Source of the DNA: Clostridiales bacterium
GTDB taxonomy: Bacteria > Bacillota > Clostridia > Oscillospirales > CAG-272
Reading direction: 5' to 3'
DNA: 64,000 nt
NCBI GenBank assembly: GCA_012514145.1
Contig: JAAZAV010000044.1
Location: forward strand, 18,674 to 82,673
Positions 43,342 to 51,506 of the stretch are shown piece after piece. Numbering within the stretch: the stretch's first letter is position 1; every line of letters begins with the position of its first letter. The notes below the pieces were generated by a model. It was not told the DNA's origin. It saw nothing but the letters and a program-made list of their open reading frames with translations, and did no database searches. The position numbers were made by a program, and so were the translations under genes.

Positions 43342-44487
43342 TTAAGTCCTCCCTTGCTTGTTTTGGTTTTTAAAATATTGATAGTAACTGCATTTTATCA
43401 TACCGTTGTACAGCTTGCGGACTTTATCCGCCTTTCTGCCGTATAATCGTTCAAACTCCTCGTTTGACGTGATAATGTATATCTGCCAGGGAGCCAGCTT
43501 CGCAAAGCACTTCCCCATATCGACATACAGTTTCTCGGTCTGCTCCGGAGTGAAGATACGCTCGCCGTAAGGCGGGTTGCAGACTATGGTGGCGCGCCGT
43601 CCGTCGTTTATCAGGGTAAGCGCGTCCTTCACATAACAATCGATGTATTTCGTCATACCCGCGCGTTCTATGTTATCTTTTGCTATCTTAACAGCCTCCG
43701 GGTCGATATCGGTCGCCGTGGCGCGGAAGGCGGTGCCCGGGATTATGGCGGCATACGCTTCGGCTCTTGCATTTCCCCATACATCCTTGGGTATGGCAGA
43801 GAATTTCTCCGAAGCGAAAGAGCGCCGCAGTCCGGGAGCGGTGTTTGTCATCATCAGCGCCGCTTCGATGGCTATGGTGCCCGAACCGCAGAACGGGTCA
43901 ATAAGCTCCACATTCTCACGCGGACGGGACAGGCTGACCAACGCCGCCGCAAGCGTCTCACGCAGCGGCGCGTCGACCGACTCGGGACGATAACCCCGCT
44001 TATGCAGCGGGGTTCCGGAGGTGTCAATCATCAGCGATGCCATGTCATTGAGTATGAAAAACTCGATCTGATACAGTGTACCCGTTTCCTCGAAACGCTC
44101 TATGCCGTATATTGACTCAAGGCGCTTGCAGACAGCCTTTTTGACTATCTTCTGGCAATCGGGGATGCTGGTAAGCGCGCTTTTTATGCTGTGGCCCTTC
44201 ACGGGGAAAGCGTCGGTTTTGCCGATCCAGCGTTCCCAGGGCAGGGCGCGGACTCCCTCAAACAGGTTGTTGAAACTGTCGGCGCGGAATGTACCCAGCC
44301 GGATATATACCCGCTCGGCAAATCTCAGGTTGATATTGCAGCGCGCTATACCCGCCAGATCTGCGGCGAATATCACTCTGCCGTCAATAGTCTCGATGCG
44401 CTTATAGCCCAGCGCTTCAATCTCCTCGCCCAGCAGCCGCTCGAGTCCGAAGAGGCAGGTCGCCACCAGTTCCGTCGTTTCGTTCAT
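43342..44487 (-). CDS. THUMP-domain class I RNA methyltransferase (RlmL/YpsC-like)
   Basis: 381 residues. It probably methylates guanosine (N2) in 23S rRNA. An N-terminal THUMP region (about 50-160) is followed by a SAM-binding Rossmann domain with DPFCGSGTIAIEAA and the catalytic motif VCNPPYGERI. Length and order match the YpsC group of Firmicutes. No clear ribosome binding site precedes the ATG. It heads the methyltransferase, GH38 and cupin genes; such links with glycosidases are usually incidental. Confidence 0.9.
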   Translation of the reverse strand: MNETTELVATCLFGLERLLGEEIEALGYKRIETIDGRVIFAADLAGIARCNINLRFAERVYIRLGTFRADSFNNLFEGVRALPWERWIGKTDAFPVKGHSIKSALTSIPDCQKIVKKAVCKRLESIYGIERFEETGTLYQIEFFILNDMASLMIDTSGTPLHKRGYRPESVDAPLRETLAAALVSLSRPRENVELIDPFCGSGTIAIEAALMMTNTAPGLRRSFASEKFSAIPKDVWGNARAEAYAAIIPGTAFRATATDIDPEAVKIAKDNIERAGMTKYIDCYVKDALTLINDGRRATIVCNPPYGERIFTPEQTEKLYVDMGKCFAKLAPWQIYIITSNEEFERLYGRKADKVRKLYNGMIKCSYYQYFKNQNKQGRT

Positions 44488-44521
44488 AGTGTTATTAAAT
44501 CGAATTATGTCATATCATGAA

Positions 44522-44551
44522 TATAGGGATTTCGCTGTCGAAACCCCTATA
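44522..44551 (-). terminator. Terminator of the zinc-repeat surface protein gene
   Basis: Thirteen-pair stem with one G-T pair (44522-44534 with 44539-44551), 4-nt loop, weak T-run on the minus strand. Confidence 0.65.
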
Positions 44552-44570
44552 CTCTATTTTAATAAATTGC

Positions 44571-46649
44571 TTACGGATTAACACCCAGAACCGCACCGAT
44601 CGCGTAGGCGAGATAAGCTCTCTCTGCGCCGGCAGCGGGATCAATTGTGACCGAGAACAGCGCGTTGTTCTCAAGGAAGGAGAGGAATGCTGCCTTGTAG
44701 ATATAAGCCGCCTTAATATTTGCATAGTAAGGAAGCACCTCAAGAGTAGCTTCATCTGTCTTCGGGGAAGCAATCAGTTCATAAGTTCTGAATGCTTTGT
44801 ATAGGATGTATACCATATCGTTGGCGGAAAGCTCGTCCACATCCTTGAAGGATTCGATATCAACATTGATGGCGTTCATGTCAATACCAACGCGGGTAAG
44901 AGCATCGGCAAGGTCGGTATAACTTACGGCACCCTTCGGCTCAAACTTCGCGCCATCCTCGAAAATGCCGAGAGCCACTAGTCTGGAGAGGATGATGCTC
45001 AGGTTACCGTAGCCGGCTACATCGGTGTAGCTTGCGTTATTGCTTACGGCGTAATAGAGAACCGCGATGGGACTGATGCTTGCGCCGGGCTTGACAGCTA
45101 TTACCTTAAGCACCGTGTCGGCGGTAAGAGTAATCGGCCCTTTATACGGTATGGAATATGCGGTCGGGATTGTACCGTCGGTAGTATAGAACAGCGATGT
45201 ACCTGCGGTTGGGCAGCTTAACTGCAGCTTGGTTCCGTAGGGAACGGTTGTTCCGCTGGGAATCGAAGCCGACGGAGTGGGTAGCTTCTCGGTCGCTCCG
45301 TTGTAATAGGTCAGACCGTAGCCGGGGATATAATAGCCGAAGTTGACACCGTTATAGAACGGGTAGCCGACATGCCCATAGTAGCTGCTGAATCCGTACC
45401 CCAGTCCGAGTGAGCCGAAGCCCGTGTAATACGGATAGATATATGAGCCATATGTGGAACCGAAAGGAGTCTTGACCTGTGACGGATGAGTATGCTTGTC
45501 ACAGCCTTCGCAGTAAAGAACCTGGCAGATGGGGCAGAAGGACTTTGGTGCCATGTGCTTCAGACAGTAGTAGGTTACATTGTAGCCGTAATACTTGACG
45601 CACGGGCACTCCGGGCAATGCCAGTAGTCGCACTTCGGACAGAGAACCTTCTGGTTGCCATGATCCTGGCATACATCGGTTACATTGTGTCCGCACTTAG
45701 CGCAATGATAGTCGCCGCAGTATGCGCAGAAGGAAATCTTTTGTGCTTTGTGTATGGGGCAGTAGTAGGTTGTTGTGCCCTTATAGTGAGTACATTCGGG
45801 ACAGTGGTAAGCGCAGCAGCTTGCACAGAACGCTATTTTCGTGGTGGGATGCTTGGCACAGAAACCCATGCCGCAGCCGGGACCGCTTGTACCGCCGCCC
45901 GGGTAGTATACGCCGCCCAGATATACGGGAATGCCCGTACCGGTATAGCCGGGAGCAAAATGGCTGCCTGCTATAACACCGGGAGTCTTTCCGCCGAAGC
46001 AGGGATCAAGCGGACAGTGGGTGGAGGAACAGCCTGCACAGTAGCTGTAAGGCTGACCGTGGGTGGTGCAGTAGGTCTTATAGATGAGTGATCCGCAGCC
46101 GCAAACCGGGCAGTGGGACACGCCGCACTTGTAGCAGTAAACAACCTTGATAAGCGGGTGCTTATAGCAGTTGGTGCCGGGGGTGCTGACTACGGGAGCG
46201 ATATGGCTGCAGCCCGGGCAGTGGTATCCGCCGCAGGAGGTGCAGTTGATTTTGCTGCAGTAATGGATCCCGCAGAAGCTGTCGCCGTAGGGATAGAAAC
46301 TTCCGGAGTAGGGATAATAGCCGCCCGGATAGTAGGGATAATAGCCGCCCGGATAGGGGTAATAGGCGCCGCCAACGAAGCCCGCATAGGGAACGCCGCC
46401 GCCGAAGCCGATTCCGGTAGCCGGAACGCCCGTATCGGGAGTGGGTCTTGAATACCAGGGGTGAGACGGGTCGGTAATCGTGCCGCCGAACGGTGGTTTA
46501 TAAGCATCTTCGGTTTCTCCGATAAACTCAGCTGCTTCTGATGCCGAATGGTCATGATCCCCATCTGCAACCACCGCGCTTACGGTAACGCCGAAAGAGG
46601 AAATTATCATGAGAGCGGTCAGCAGAAGCGCAAGAATTTTAGTCTTCAT
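44571..46649 (-). CDS. Secreted Cys/His-rich protein with seven zinc-finger-like repeats and SLH-like end
   Basis: 692 residues; AAGGAG before the ATG. Residues 1-25 are a Sec signal peptide. Residues 80-125 are rich in Tyr, Gly and Pro (PGGYYPY units). Residues 126-388 contain 40 cysteines in seven units of the form C-x2-H, 6-8 residues, C-x2-C, about 4 residues with His or Tyr, C-x2-C, with an extra His or Cys after most units; the pattern recalls B-box zinc fingers. Residues 391-450 are again Tyr/Gly-rich. Residues 457-535 match a chitobiase-C/Fn3-associated domain (YGTKLQLSCPT, FYTTDGTIPT), and about 540-620 resemble S-layer homology repeats. It is probably exported and wall-associated, binding metal or forming disulphides. 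No known function; own consensus promoter. Confidence 0.75.
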   Translation of the reverse strand: MKTKILALLLTALMIISSFGVTVSAVVADGDHDHSASEAAEFIGETEDAYKPPFGGTITDPSHPWYSRPTPDTGVPATGIGFGGGVPYAGFVGGAYYPYPGGYYPYYPGGYYPYSGSFYPYGDSFCGIHYCSKINCTSCGGYHCPGCSHIAPVVSTPGTNCYKHPLIKVVYCYKCGVSHCPVCGCGSLIYKTYCTTHGQPYSYCAGCSSTHCPLDPCFGGKTPGVIAGSHFAPGYTGTGIPVYLGGVYYPGGGTSGPGCGMGFCAKHPTTKIAFCASCCAYHCPECTHYKGTTTYYCPIHKAQKISFCAYCGDYHCAKCGHNVTDVCQDHGNQKVLCPKCDYWHCPECPCVKYYGYNVTYYCLKHMAPKSFCPICQVLYCEGCDKHTHPSQVKTPFGSTYGSYIYPYYTGFGSLGLGYGFSSYYGHVGYPFYNGVNFGYYIPGYGLTYYNGATEKLPTPSASIPSGTTVPYGTKLQLSCPTAGTSLFYTTDGTIPTAYSIPYKGPITLTADTVLKVIAVKPGASISPIAVLYYAVSNNASYTDVAGYGNLSIILSRLVALGIFEDGAKFEPKGAVSYTDLADALTRVGIDMNAINVDIESFKDVDELSANDMVYILYKAFRTYELIASPKTDEATLEVLPYYANIKAAYIYKAAFLSFLENNALFSVTIDPAAGAERAYLAYAIGAVLGVNP
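45486..46274 (-). repeat. Seven tandem B-box-like Cys/His repeats (protein level)
   Basis: Units at residues 126-150, 161-185, 194-217, 264-288, 297-321, 327-350 and 362-388 of the protein above. All seven keep C-x2-H at the start and two C-x2-C-like pairs after it (unit 3 has a one-residue insertion). A 46-residue Gly/Pro/Tyr insert separates units 3 and 4. Confidence 0.85.
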
Positions 46650-46740
46650 GATTCTTCTCCTTATAACAGGATTTTATCGGTAAACAGCCCCTCCGCTGTG
46701 AGGGATTCGCATCGGGACACAATTACCATTCGTACTTTGG

Positions 46741-46769
46741 ATTATAGCACAAAAGACAATGCTTGTCAA
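46741..46769 (-). promoter_or_regulatory. Consensus promoter of the zinc-repeat protein gene
   Basis: Minus strand: perfect TTGACA (46764-46769), 17 nt, perfect TATAAT (46741-46746). Leader of about 85 nt with a possible short hairpin. Confidence 0.9.
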
Positions 46770-46963
46770 GCAGATTTTTATGTATTATTCAACTCATTTC
46801 ATATTTGGCGGCGGTTTCATACAGGATGGAAAACACATGGAAACAATTGCGAAAATCACCGACAGAACATCGGTTCAATTCCATGGCAGCGGCAGCATCA
46901 GGTAACACCCGGGCCGATATCCGCCACAATTGTGACGGTTCTATGATTTTTGACCGGTCGGTA
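46770..46963. other. Divergent intergenic region without recognisable gene
   Basis: Between the two divergent promoters no gene is recognised. A 22-codon frame at 46837-46905 (plus) has a purine-rich stretch ahead of it but no recognisable content and lies upstream of the plus promoter. Confidence 0.5.
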
Positions 46964-46993
46964 TTGACTGTCTGCGGTGCGGCATGTTATAAT
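46964..46993 (+). promoter_or_regulatory. Promoter of the MutS-like pair
   Basis: TTGACT (46964-46969), 18 nt, perfect TATAAT (46988-46993), about 30 nt ahead of the start. Confidence 0.75.
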
Positions 46994-47029
46994 ATGGTCT
47001 CATAATCAACAACAGAAGGTACCTTCCAG

Positions 47030-48526
47030 ATGAATTGTCCCAGCATACTGTATTCCGGCAAACGTCCGGAAGCAGCTTTAGACAAGCATGTATTCGAAGA
47101 TATAAAACTCAACGCCTTTCTGACCGACGAGGCGATTGAGGCTGTGGCGCCCGTTTGTTCCCGAGAGGACGTTCTGGCACGCCGAGCATTGTTCATCGTT
47201 CTCGGTTCTTCGCCCGAGCTGCGCGGCAGACTCAGCAGACTCTACGACTGCATTATGCGTATCCGCGGGCTTGATGAACTCTACCGCACGGCGCGTTCCG
47301 ACGAAGAGCGGTCGGTTATTTATATTTCTATCGCCCGTGAGACCTCGTCATTCGTATCCAAGGCGGTCTCCCTATGCGAAGGCATGGAGGAGCGCCCGCT
47401 GCTGCTGAAGAATTTTTCCGACGCCTTTGCCGCCACCGCCACATCGCCCGGGTTCATCGCCATGACCGGTGCTCTCGAAACTGTCCTTCCGATACTTGAG
47501 CGTTTCCGCGCTGTGGGCACCCGAATACTCGGCGAACAGCTCACTCTGACCGAGGCTTCCGGAGAGAACTATGTGAGCAGAATCGCCGACTGTGCCGCCC
47601 GTCTCGGGCTGTCGGTAGCCGATGCCCTGCGCCAGGCTAATAGCGGGATAAGCGGCGCTGTTGACGGCGCTACCCGTCTGTCAGCAGAGATAATTGCGGG
47701 GATTGCGCGAAAGAACCCCAGTGTTTTCGGTCAGTTCGCTGAATTTCATAAGATCCATGGCGATATATACGACCGTGCGCTGCTCACATATGCGGGTGAG
47801 ATAGCCTTTTACACCGGTTTTACCGAAATGTTTGATCGGGTAAGTGCTGCCGGGATTCCGCTGACATACTGCGATCTCTGCGACGAACCGCGTATCGACG
47901 CGAAGGAGGTATACGACATCACACTGCTTACCAAGGATGAGAAGAAAATAGTTCCCAACGACGCCTTATTTACACCCGAGGATCCCTTCTGGTATCTCAC
48001 CGGCGCGAACGGCGGCGGAAAGACCACCTATCTGCGCGCGGTGGGTATAGCGGTTGTTATGAACATGCTTGGTGCACCGACAGCCTGTTCAAGCGGCACC
48101 ATGTTCCTGCCCGATCGGGTTTTTACACACTTCCCCAGGGACGATCGCTTTGAAAAAAGCGGACGTTTTTTAGACGAGCATAGACGTGTTGAGAAAATAC
48201 TCGCCGACAAAACGAATCGCTCTGTCGTGCTGCTGAACGAGACCTACTCGGGCACCGATGAGGACACTGCTCAGCGCATGACAGGCTTGCTTGCCGAAAA
48301 GCTGCACGCCTCGTGTACCATCGGCATATATATAACCCATCAGCACGGACTCTCCGAAACCGAAATCCCCTATCTCAATGTCGTGGTTGACCGGGAAGAC
48401 AACAACCGCCGCACATACAAGGTGGAGCAGCGGCGCGGCACCTTCGGCTCCTTCGCTCATGACATACTGCTGCGCTATTCGCTTACCCGCGAGCAGCTTC
48501 GTGAAAGGTTCGGTGACAACCGATGA
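47030..48526 (+). CDS. MutS-like ATPase without mismatch-binding domain (first of a pair)
   Basis: 498 residues. A helical MutS core/lever-like region (about 30-300) precedes a MutS domain V ATPase: Walker A TGANGGGKTT (324-333) and a Walker B-like LLNETYSGT (401-409), then the switch ITHQH (435-439). The usual Walker B Asp is Asn (N403), while the catalytic Glu (E404) is kept. No domain I (mismatch recognition), clamp or Smr nuclease is present. Its last 4 nt overlap the start of the next gene, a paralogue, which suggests a fixed-ratio heterodimer. Processing of unusual DNA or RNA structures is plausible; the role is unknown. Confidence 0.8.
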   Translation: MNCPSILYSGKRPEAALDKHVFEDIKLNAFLTDEAIEAVAPVCSREDVLARRALFIVLGSSPELRGRLSRLYDCIMRIRGLDELYRTARSDEERSVIYISIARETSSFVSKAVSLCEGMEERPLLLKNFSDAFAATATSPGFIAMTGALETVLPILERFRAVGTRILGEQLTLTEASGENYVSRIADCAARLGLSVADALRQANSGISGAVDGATRLSAEIIAGIARKNPSVFGQFAEFHKIHGDIYDRALLTYAGEIAFYTGFTEMFDRVSAAGIPLTYCDLCDEPRIDAKEVYDITLLTKDEKKIVPNDALFTPEDPFWYLTGANGGGKTTYLRAVGIAVVMNMLGAPTACSSGTMFLPDRVFTHFPRDDRFEKSGRFLDEHRRVEKILADKTNRSVVLLNETYSGTDEDTAQRMTGLLAEKLHASCTIGIYITHQHGLSETEIPYLNVVVDREDNNRRTYKVEQRRGTFGSFAHDILLRYSLTREQLRERFGDNR

Positions 48527-50016
48527 AATACAGCCTGCTGTACAGAAACGGCACTCCCGAAACCGAGGAGAGCTTTGATATAACCTATGACCTGTCGGTG
48601 GATCGCCTTGTGAGGCTTACGGTAGCCGATGCCCGTCGTGCGGACTATTTTCTCGCCATACTCATGAAACCGCTGACATCTGTGGAAGATATCGTCTACC
48701 GACAGGAACAGCTCATCGACTATCTGACCATCCCGGGTCTTTATGAGGAGCTGCGGACTGTATTCAACCGCTACGACAAAGTAAAGTCCGACTGGCGTGA
48801 GATGCGCTCTGTGGCATATCCGGGAAGCACCGGCGCCAACAGCCGCGCGCTTGTTGAATATACTTTTGCGTCACTCAAGGTAACCGCCCTGTTCCCCAAA
48901 ACCATTATTTCATATTTCAGCGCCATCGCAGACATCATTAACCGCTATCCGGTAAAGTCGAGCGCGCTGCGCGGAATCGGCAGCTACTGTTCGGAAATGC
49001 TTGAAAACGAATCGCTGAATGAGCTGTCGAATATCGCCGATCTGTTCCGCTATAAGGCTGCCGAGAATTACGAGTTTTCGGTCACCGCCTGTCTTGACGA
49101 TACACTTCGAATGATAAGCTGTGACCTGACCGGTCTTGAGGATGTCACGGCACGTCCGAAGGAGAATGTACTGTTTAAATTCGTCGGCGAACTCATCGGA
49201 AAGAAGAGGGTGAGCGATGATATCATCCTTGAACAGGATGACTCCACGGTTGACAACACCCTCGCCATGCTCAATGAGGCATTGCGTCGAATCGATTCGG
49301 CACTGACCGCGGTAACAGGCGATGTTTACGAAATCTTCTGCGGAATATCGAGCGAGCTTGCCTTCTTTGATGCCGCGCTGGCTCTTATCGAGCGTCTCGA
49401 CGAGGCGGGAATAAAGCGCTGCTTCCCCGTGATGCTGCCCCCTGAAGCCGACCTTTATGAGGCGGAGGAGTTGGCTAACCCCATGCTGCTCTGCGAGGGG
49501 CTGGACGGCAGCACAATACGCACAAATTCGTTTTCAAGTTCTGCGCCGGCGGCCGGGGCACTTATTCACGGCGATAACAATACCGGCAAAACAACATATC
49601 TTCGCTCCATCGGCACCGCGCAGCTTATGGCACAGGCAGGACTTCCGGTCTGCGCCGGTTCGGCGCGCATAAGCATACGCCGAGGCATATATTCTCACTT
49701 CTCATCCGCCGAGGAGGAATTCCGCGCGGGCGACACCGCCGGCCGCTTCGAAGGCGAGGTGCAGTGCGTGGCGAAGATAATCGACGGGCTTGAGAGCCAT
49801 CCTTATTCACTTGTGCTGCTCAACGAGACCTTCCAGACCACCGCTTACAGCGAAGGCGCACAGGGTATGCTTGCCATACTTGAAACATTGCCTGCCGCAA
49901 AGGCGCGCTTCGTCTTTGTCACCCGCATGACAAGACTTGTGGAGCTGGTCACACCCAACCCCACCCTCTTTCCCGTCTCGCATATGACTGCCGGCTTCAA
50001 AGCCGAGCGAGTCTAA
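48523..50016 (+). CDS. MutS-like ATPase without mismatch-binding domain (second of a pair)
   Basis: 497 residues, matching the first partner in length and plan. Walker A is HGDNNTGKTT (349-358) and the Walker B-like motif LLNETFQTT (432-440), again with Asn in place of Asp and Glu kept. The switch reads VTRMTRL near residue 467, so the His usual there is missing, another sign of specialised ATPase use. The N-terminal 300 residues are helical and include a basic DKVKSDWREMR segment. It overlaps the upstream gene by ATGA and has no other neighbour in the unit. Confidence 0.78.
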   Translation: MKYSLLYRNGTPETEESFDITYDLSVDRLVRLTVADARRADYFLAILMKPLTSVEDIVYRQEQLIDYLTIPGLYEELRTVFNRYDKVKSDWREMRSVAYPGSTGANSRALVEYTFASLKVTALFPKTIISYFSAIADIINRYPVKSSALRGIGSYCSEMLENESLNELSNIADLFRYKAAENYEFSVTACLDDTLRMISCDLTGLEDVTARPKENVLFKFVGELIGKKRVSDDIILEQDDSTVDNTLAMLNEALRRIDSALTAVTGDVYEIFCGISSELAFFDAALALIERLDEAGIKRCFPVMLPPEADLYEAEELANPMLLCEGLDGSTIRTNSFSSSAPAAGALIHGDNNTGKTTYLRSIGTAQLMAQAGLPVCAGSARISIRRGIYSHFSSAEEEFRAGDTAGRFEGEVQCVAKIIDGLESHPYSLVLLNETFQTTAYSEGAQGMLAILETLPAAKARFVFVTRMTRLVELVTPNPTLFPVSHMTAGFKAERV

Positions 50017-50025
50017 GGTTATATA

Positions 50026-50056
50026 AAACAAAAGATGCCGCACAGAATACGGCATC
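50026..50056 (-). terminator. Terminator of the DivIVA-like/fumarase-beta operon
   Basis: Seven-bp stem GATGCCG with CGGCATC (50034-50040, 50050-50056), followed on the minus strand by TTTTGTTTTA. It can also act weakly on the plus strand. Confidence 0.7.
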
Positions 50057-50072
50057 CCTTGATTCGGGTTAT

Positions 50073-50606
50073 TCATTCAAACAGCGAACCGCCGCGGCAG
50101 TCTATGCCCACATACAGCGGGAAGCGCTCAAATACAACGCGTTTCACCGATTCGCAGCCCAGATCATCGTATGCGATGACCTCCAGCGACTTCACGGCTT
50201 TCGCCGCAAGGGCGCCCGCTCCGCCAATGGCGCAGAGGTAAACGGCACGGTTACTAATAATAGCGTCGCACACCTGTCGGCTGCGGGGTCCCTTCCCTAT
50301 CATTCCGCATAACCCCGCATCAAGCATAGCCGGCGTGTAGGGATCCATGCGGGAAGAGGTAGTCGGTCCGAAGGAGCCCACCGGCAGTCCCCGCTGTCCG
50401 GGGGTGGGACCGGCGTAGTATATAACCGCCCCGTCAAGCTTAAACGGCAGTTCCTTTCCGGCAGCCATGGCTTCGGCAAAGCGTTTGTGCGCGGCGTCAC
50501 GGGCTGTATATACCGTGCCGCTGAGCAGAATCTCATCGCCGGCTGAAACCGTTTCAGCCCATTCCCTGATGTCTGCGGCATAATACTCGGCTGCGGTCTT
50601 ATACAT
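50073..50606 (-). CDS. Class I fumarase / tartrate dehydratase beta-type subunit
   Basis: 177 residues. The C-terminal (beta) half of iron-sulphur hydro-lyases that interconvert fumarate and malate or act on tartrate. Family motifs: LSGTVYTARDAAHKR, the YYAGPTPG loop, SFGPTTSSRMD and IGKGPRS. The alpha subunit, which carries the 4Fe-4S cluster, is not encoded beside it, although the pair is normally adjacent. The ATG at 50606 gives an 8-nt overlap with the DivIVA-like gene; longer starts lie inside that gene. Expression must be tied to the upstream gene. Confidence 0.88.
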   Translation of the reverse strand: MYKTAAEYYAADIREWAETVSAGDEILLSGTVYTARDAAHKRFAEAMAAGKELPFKLDGAVIYYAGPTPGQRGLPVGSFGPTTSSRMDPYTPAMLDAGLCGMIGKGPRSRQVCDAIISNRAVYLCAIGGAGALAAKAVKSLEVIAYDDLGCESVKRVVFERFPLYVGIDCRGGSLFE

Positions 50607-51402
50607 TGTCGTTTCCACCGCACGGGTTTTCGACATCGTCGGCATTGCTGTCCTGCGGCACCGGTTCGGTCAACAGCGGTGTTGTTTCGGTCTGCGTCTC
50701 CTCCGGCTTTTCGGTCACATCCCTGCCGGTCATAACCGCGCGTATCGCATCCATACCGCCTATGATCCTGTCGCGTTTGCCGCGGAACCCTTCTATCGTT
50801 TCGCCGGCTGCGATTTTTAACTGTCCGGTCAGTGTATCAAGTTCACCTTTCAGCTTCTGCAGCGCCGCGGCGTAACCGGCGGTTCCGGCATCAATAGCCT
50901 CCGACAGTCTGCGCTCGGCGTCTCCCGCGCTTTCGCTTAACACGGTCTTTGCAGCCTCGAGAGCGTTTTCCCGCTCCACGGCCGCCGACTCGGTTATGCG
51001 CTTCGCGTCATCTTTTGCGTCGGAGATAATTTTATCAGCCTGTTCACCGGCACGCAGAAGTATATCGCCAAGCTGACCGCTTATGCGGTCGTACAGCTCG
51101 GCGCGTTCCTCTGCGTCAGAGAGCGACTCCAGACGCTTATTCAGTTTGCTGACGGTAGTCTCCGACTCGGCAAGCGCCTTTGCCAGACGCTCGTTTTCAG
51201 CAGCAATGCGGTTCTTCTCTGCGCAGACTTTTACATACTCCTGACGGAGAGCATGCAGCTCGTCCGACGGCATGGCTGCCTTTTCTTCCGCCTGAGCCAG
51301 ACGGTCGCTCAGTGCAAGTATGTATTTATTGACATCGTCGCGATTATAGCCCTTCATTGAACCGCGGAATACCGGTTTATTTCTGTTATCATTATCAGCC
51401 AT
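50599..51402 (-). CDS. DivIVA-domain coiled-coil protein
   Basis: 267 residues. The N-terminus FRGSMKGYNRDDVNKYI is the DivIVA membrane-curvature-binding motif, followed by a long heptad-rich coiled coil (about 30-190) and an acidic, Thr/Pro-rich tail. Such proteins mark poles or septa and organise wall synthesis or sporulation. The short DivIVA motif plus long variable coil is typical of secondary DivIVA-like proteins in Clostridia rather than true DivIVA/GpsB. GAGGG precedes the ATG; own promoter at 51453-51481. Confidence 0.83.
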   Translation of the reverse strand: MADNDNRNKPVFRGSMKGYNRDDVNKYILALSDRLAQAEEKAAMPSDELHALRQEYVKVCAEKNRIAAENERLAKALAESETTVSKLNKRLESLSDAEERAELYDRISGQLGDILLRAGEQADKIISDAKDDAKRITESAAVERENALEAAKTVLSESAGDAERRLSEAIDAGTAGYAAALQKLKGELDTLTGQLKIAAGETIEGFRGKRDRIIGGMDAIRAVMTGRDVTEKPEETQTETTPLLTEPVPQDSNADDVENPCGGNDNV

Positions 51403-51452
51403 AGTATTACCCTCTTAAACAGATAGAACATGTCGAAAATACCAACTACCGC

Positions 51453-51481
51453 ATTATACCACATCCGGTATTTTTTAGCAA
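51453..51481 (-). promoter_or_regulatory. Promoter of the DivIVA-like operon
   Basis: Minus strand: TTGCTA (51476-51481), 17 nt, perfect TATAAT (51453-51458). Confidence 0.75.
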
Positions 51482-51506
51482 TGCTTTTTTGAACGGAGGT
51501 ACCGAA

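Noticed and set aside
45486..46274. CRISPR-like or DNA-level tandem repeat in the Cys-rich gene
   Set aside because: The repetition is at protein level with variable spacing; the DNA units are not identical.
46837..46905. 22-codon frame between divergent promoters
   Set aside because: It lies upstream of the mapped plus promoter and has no recognisable content.
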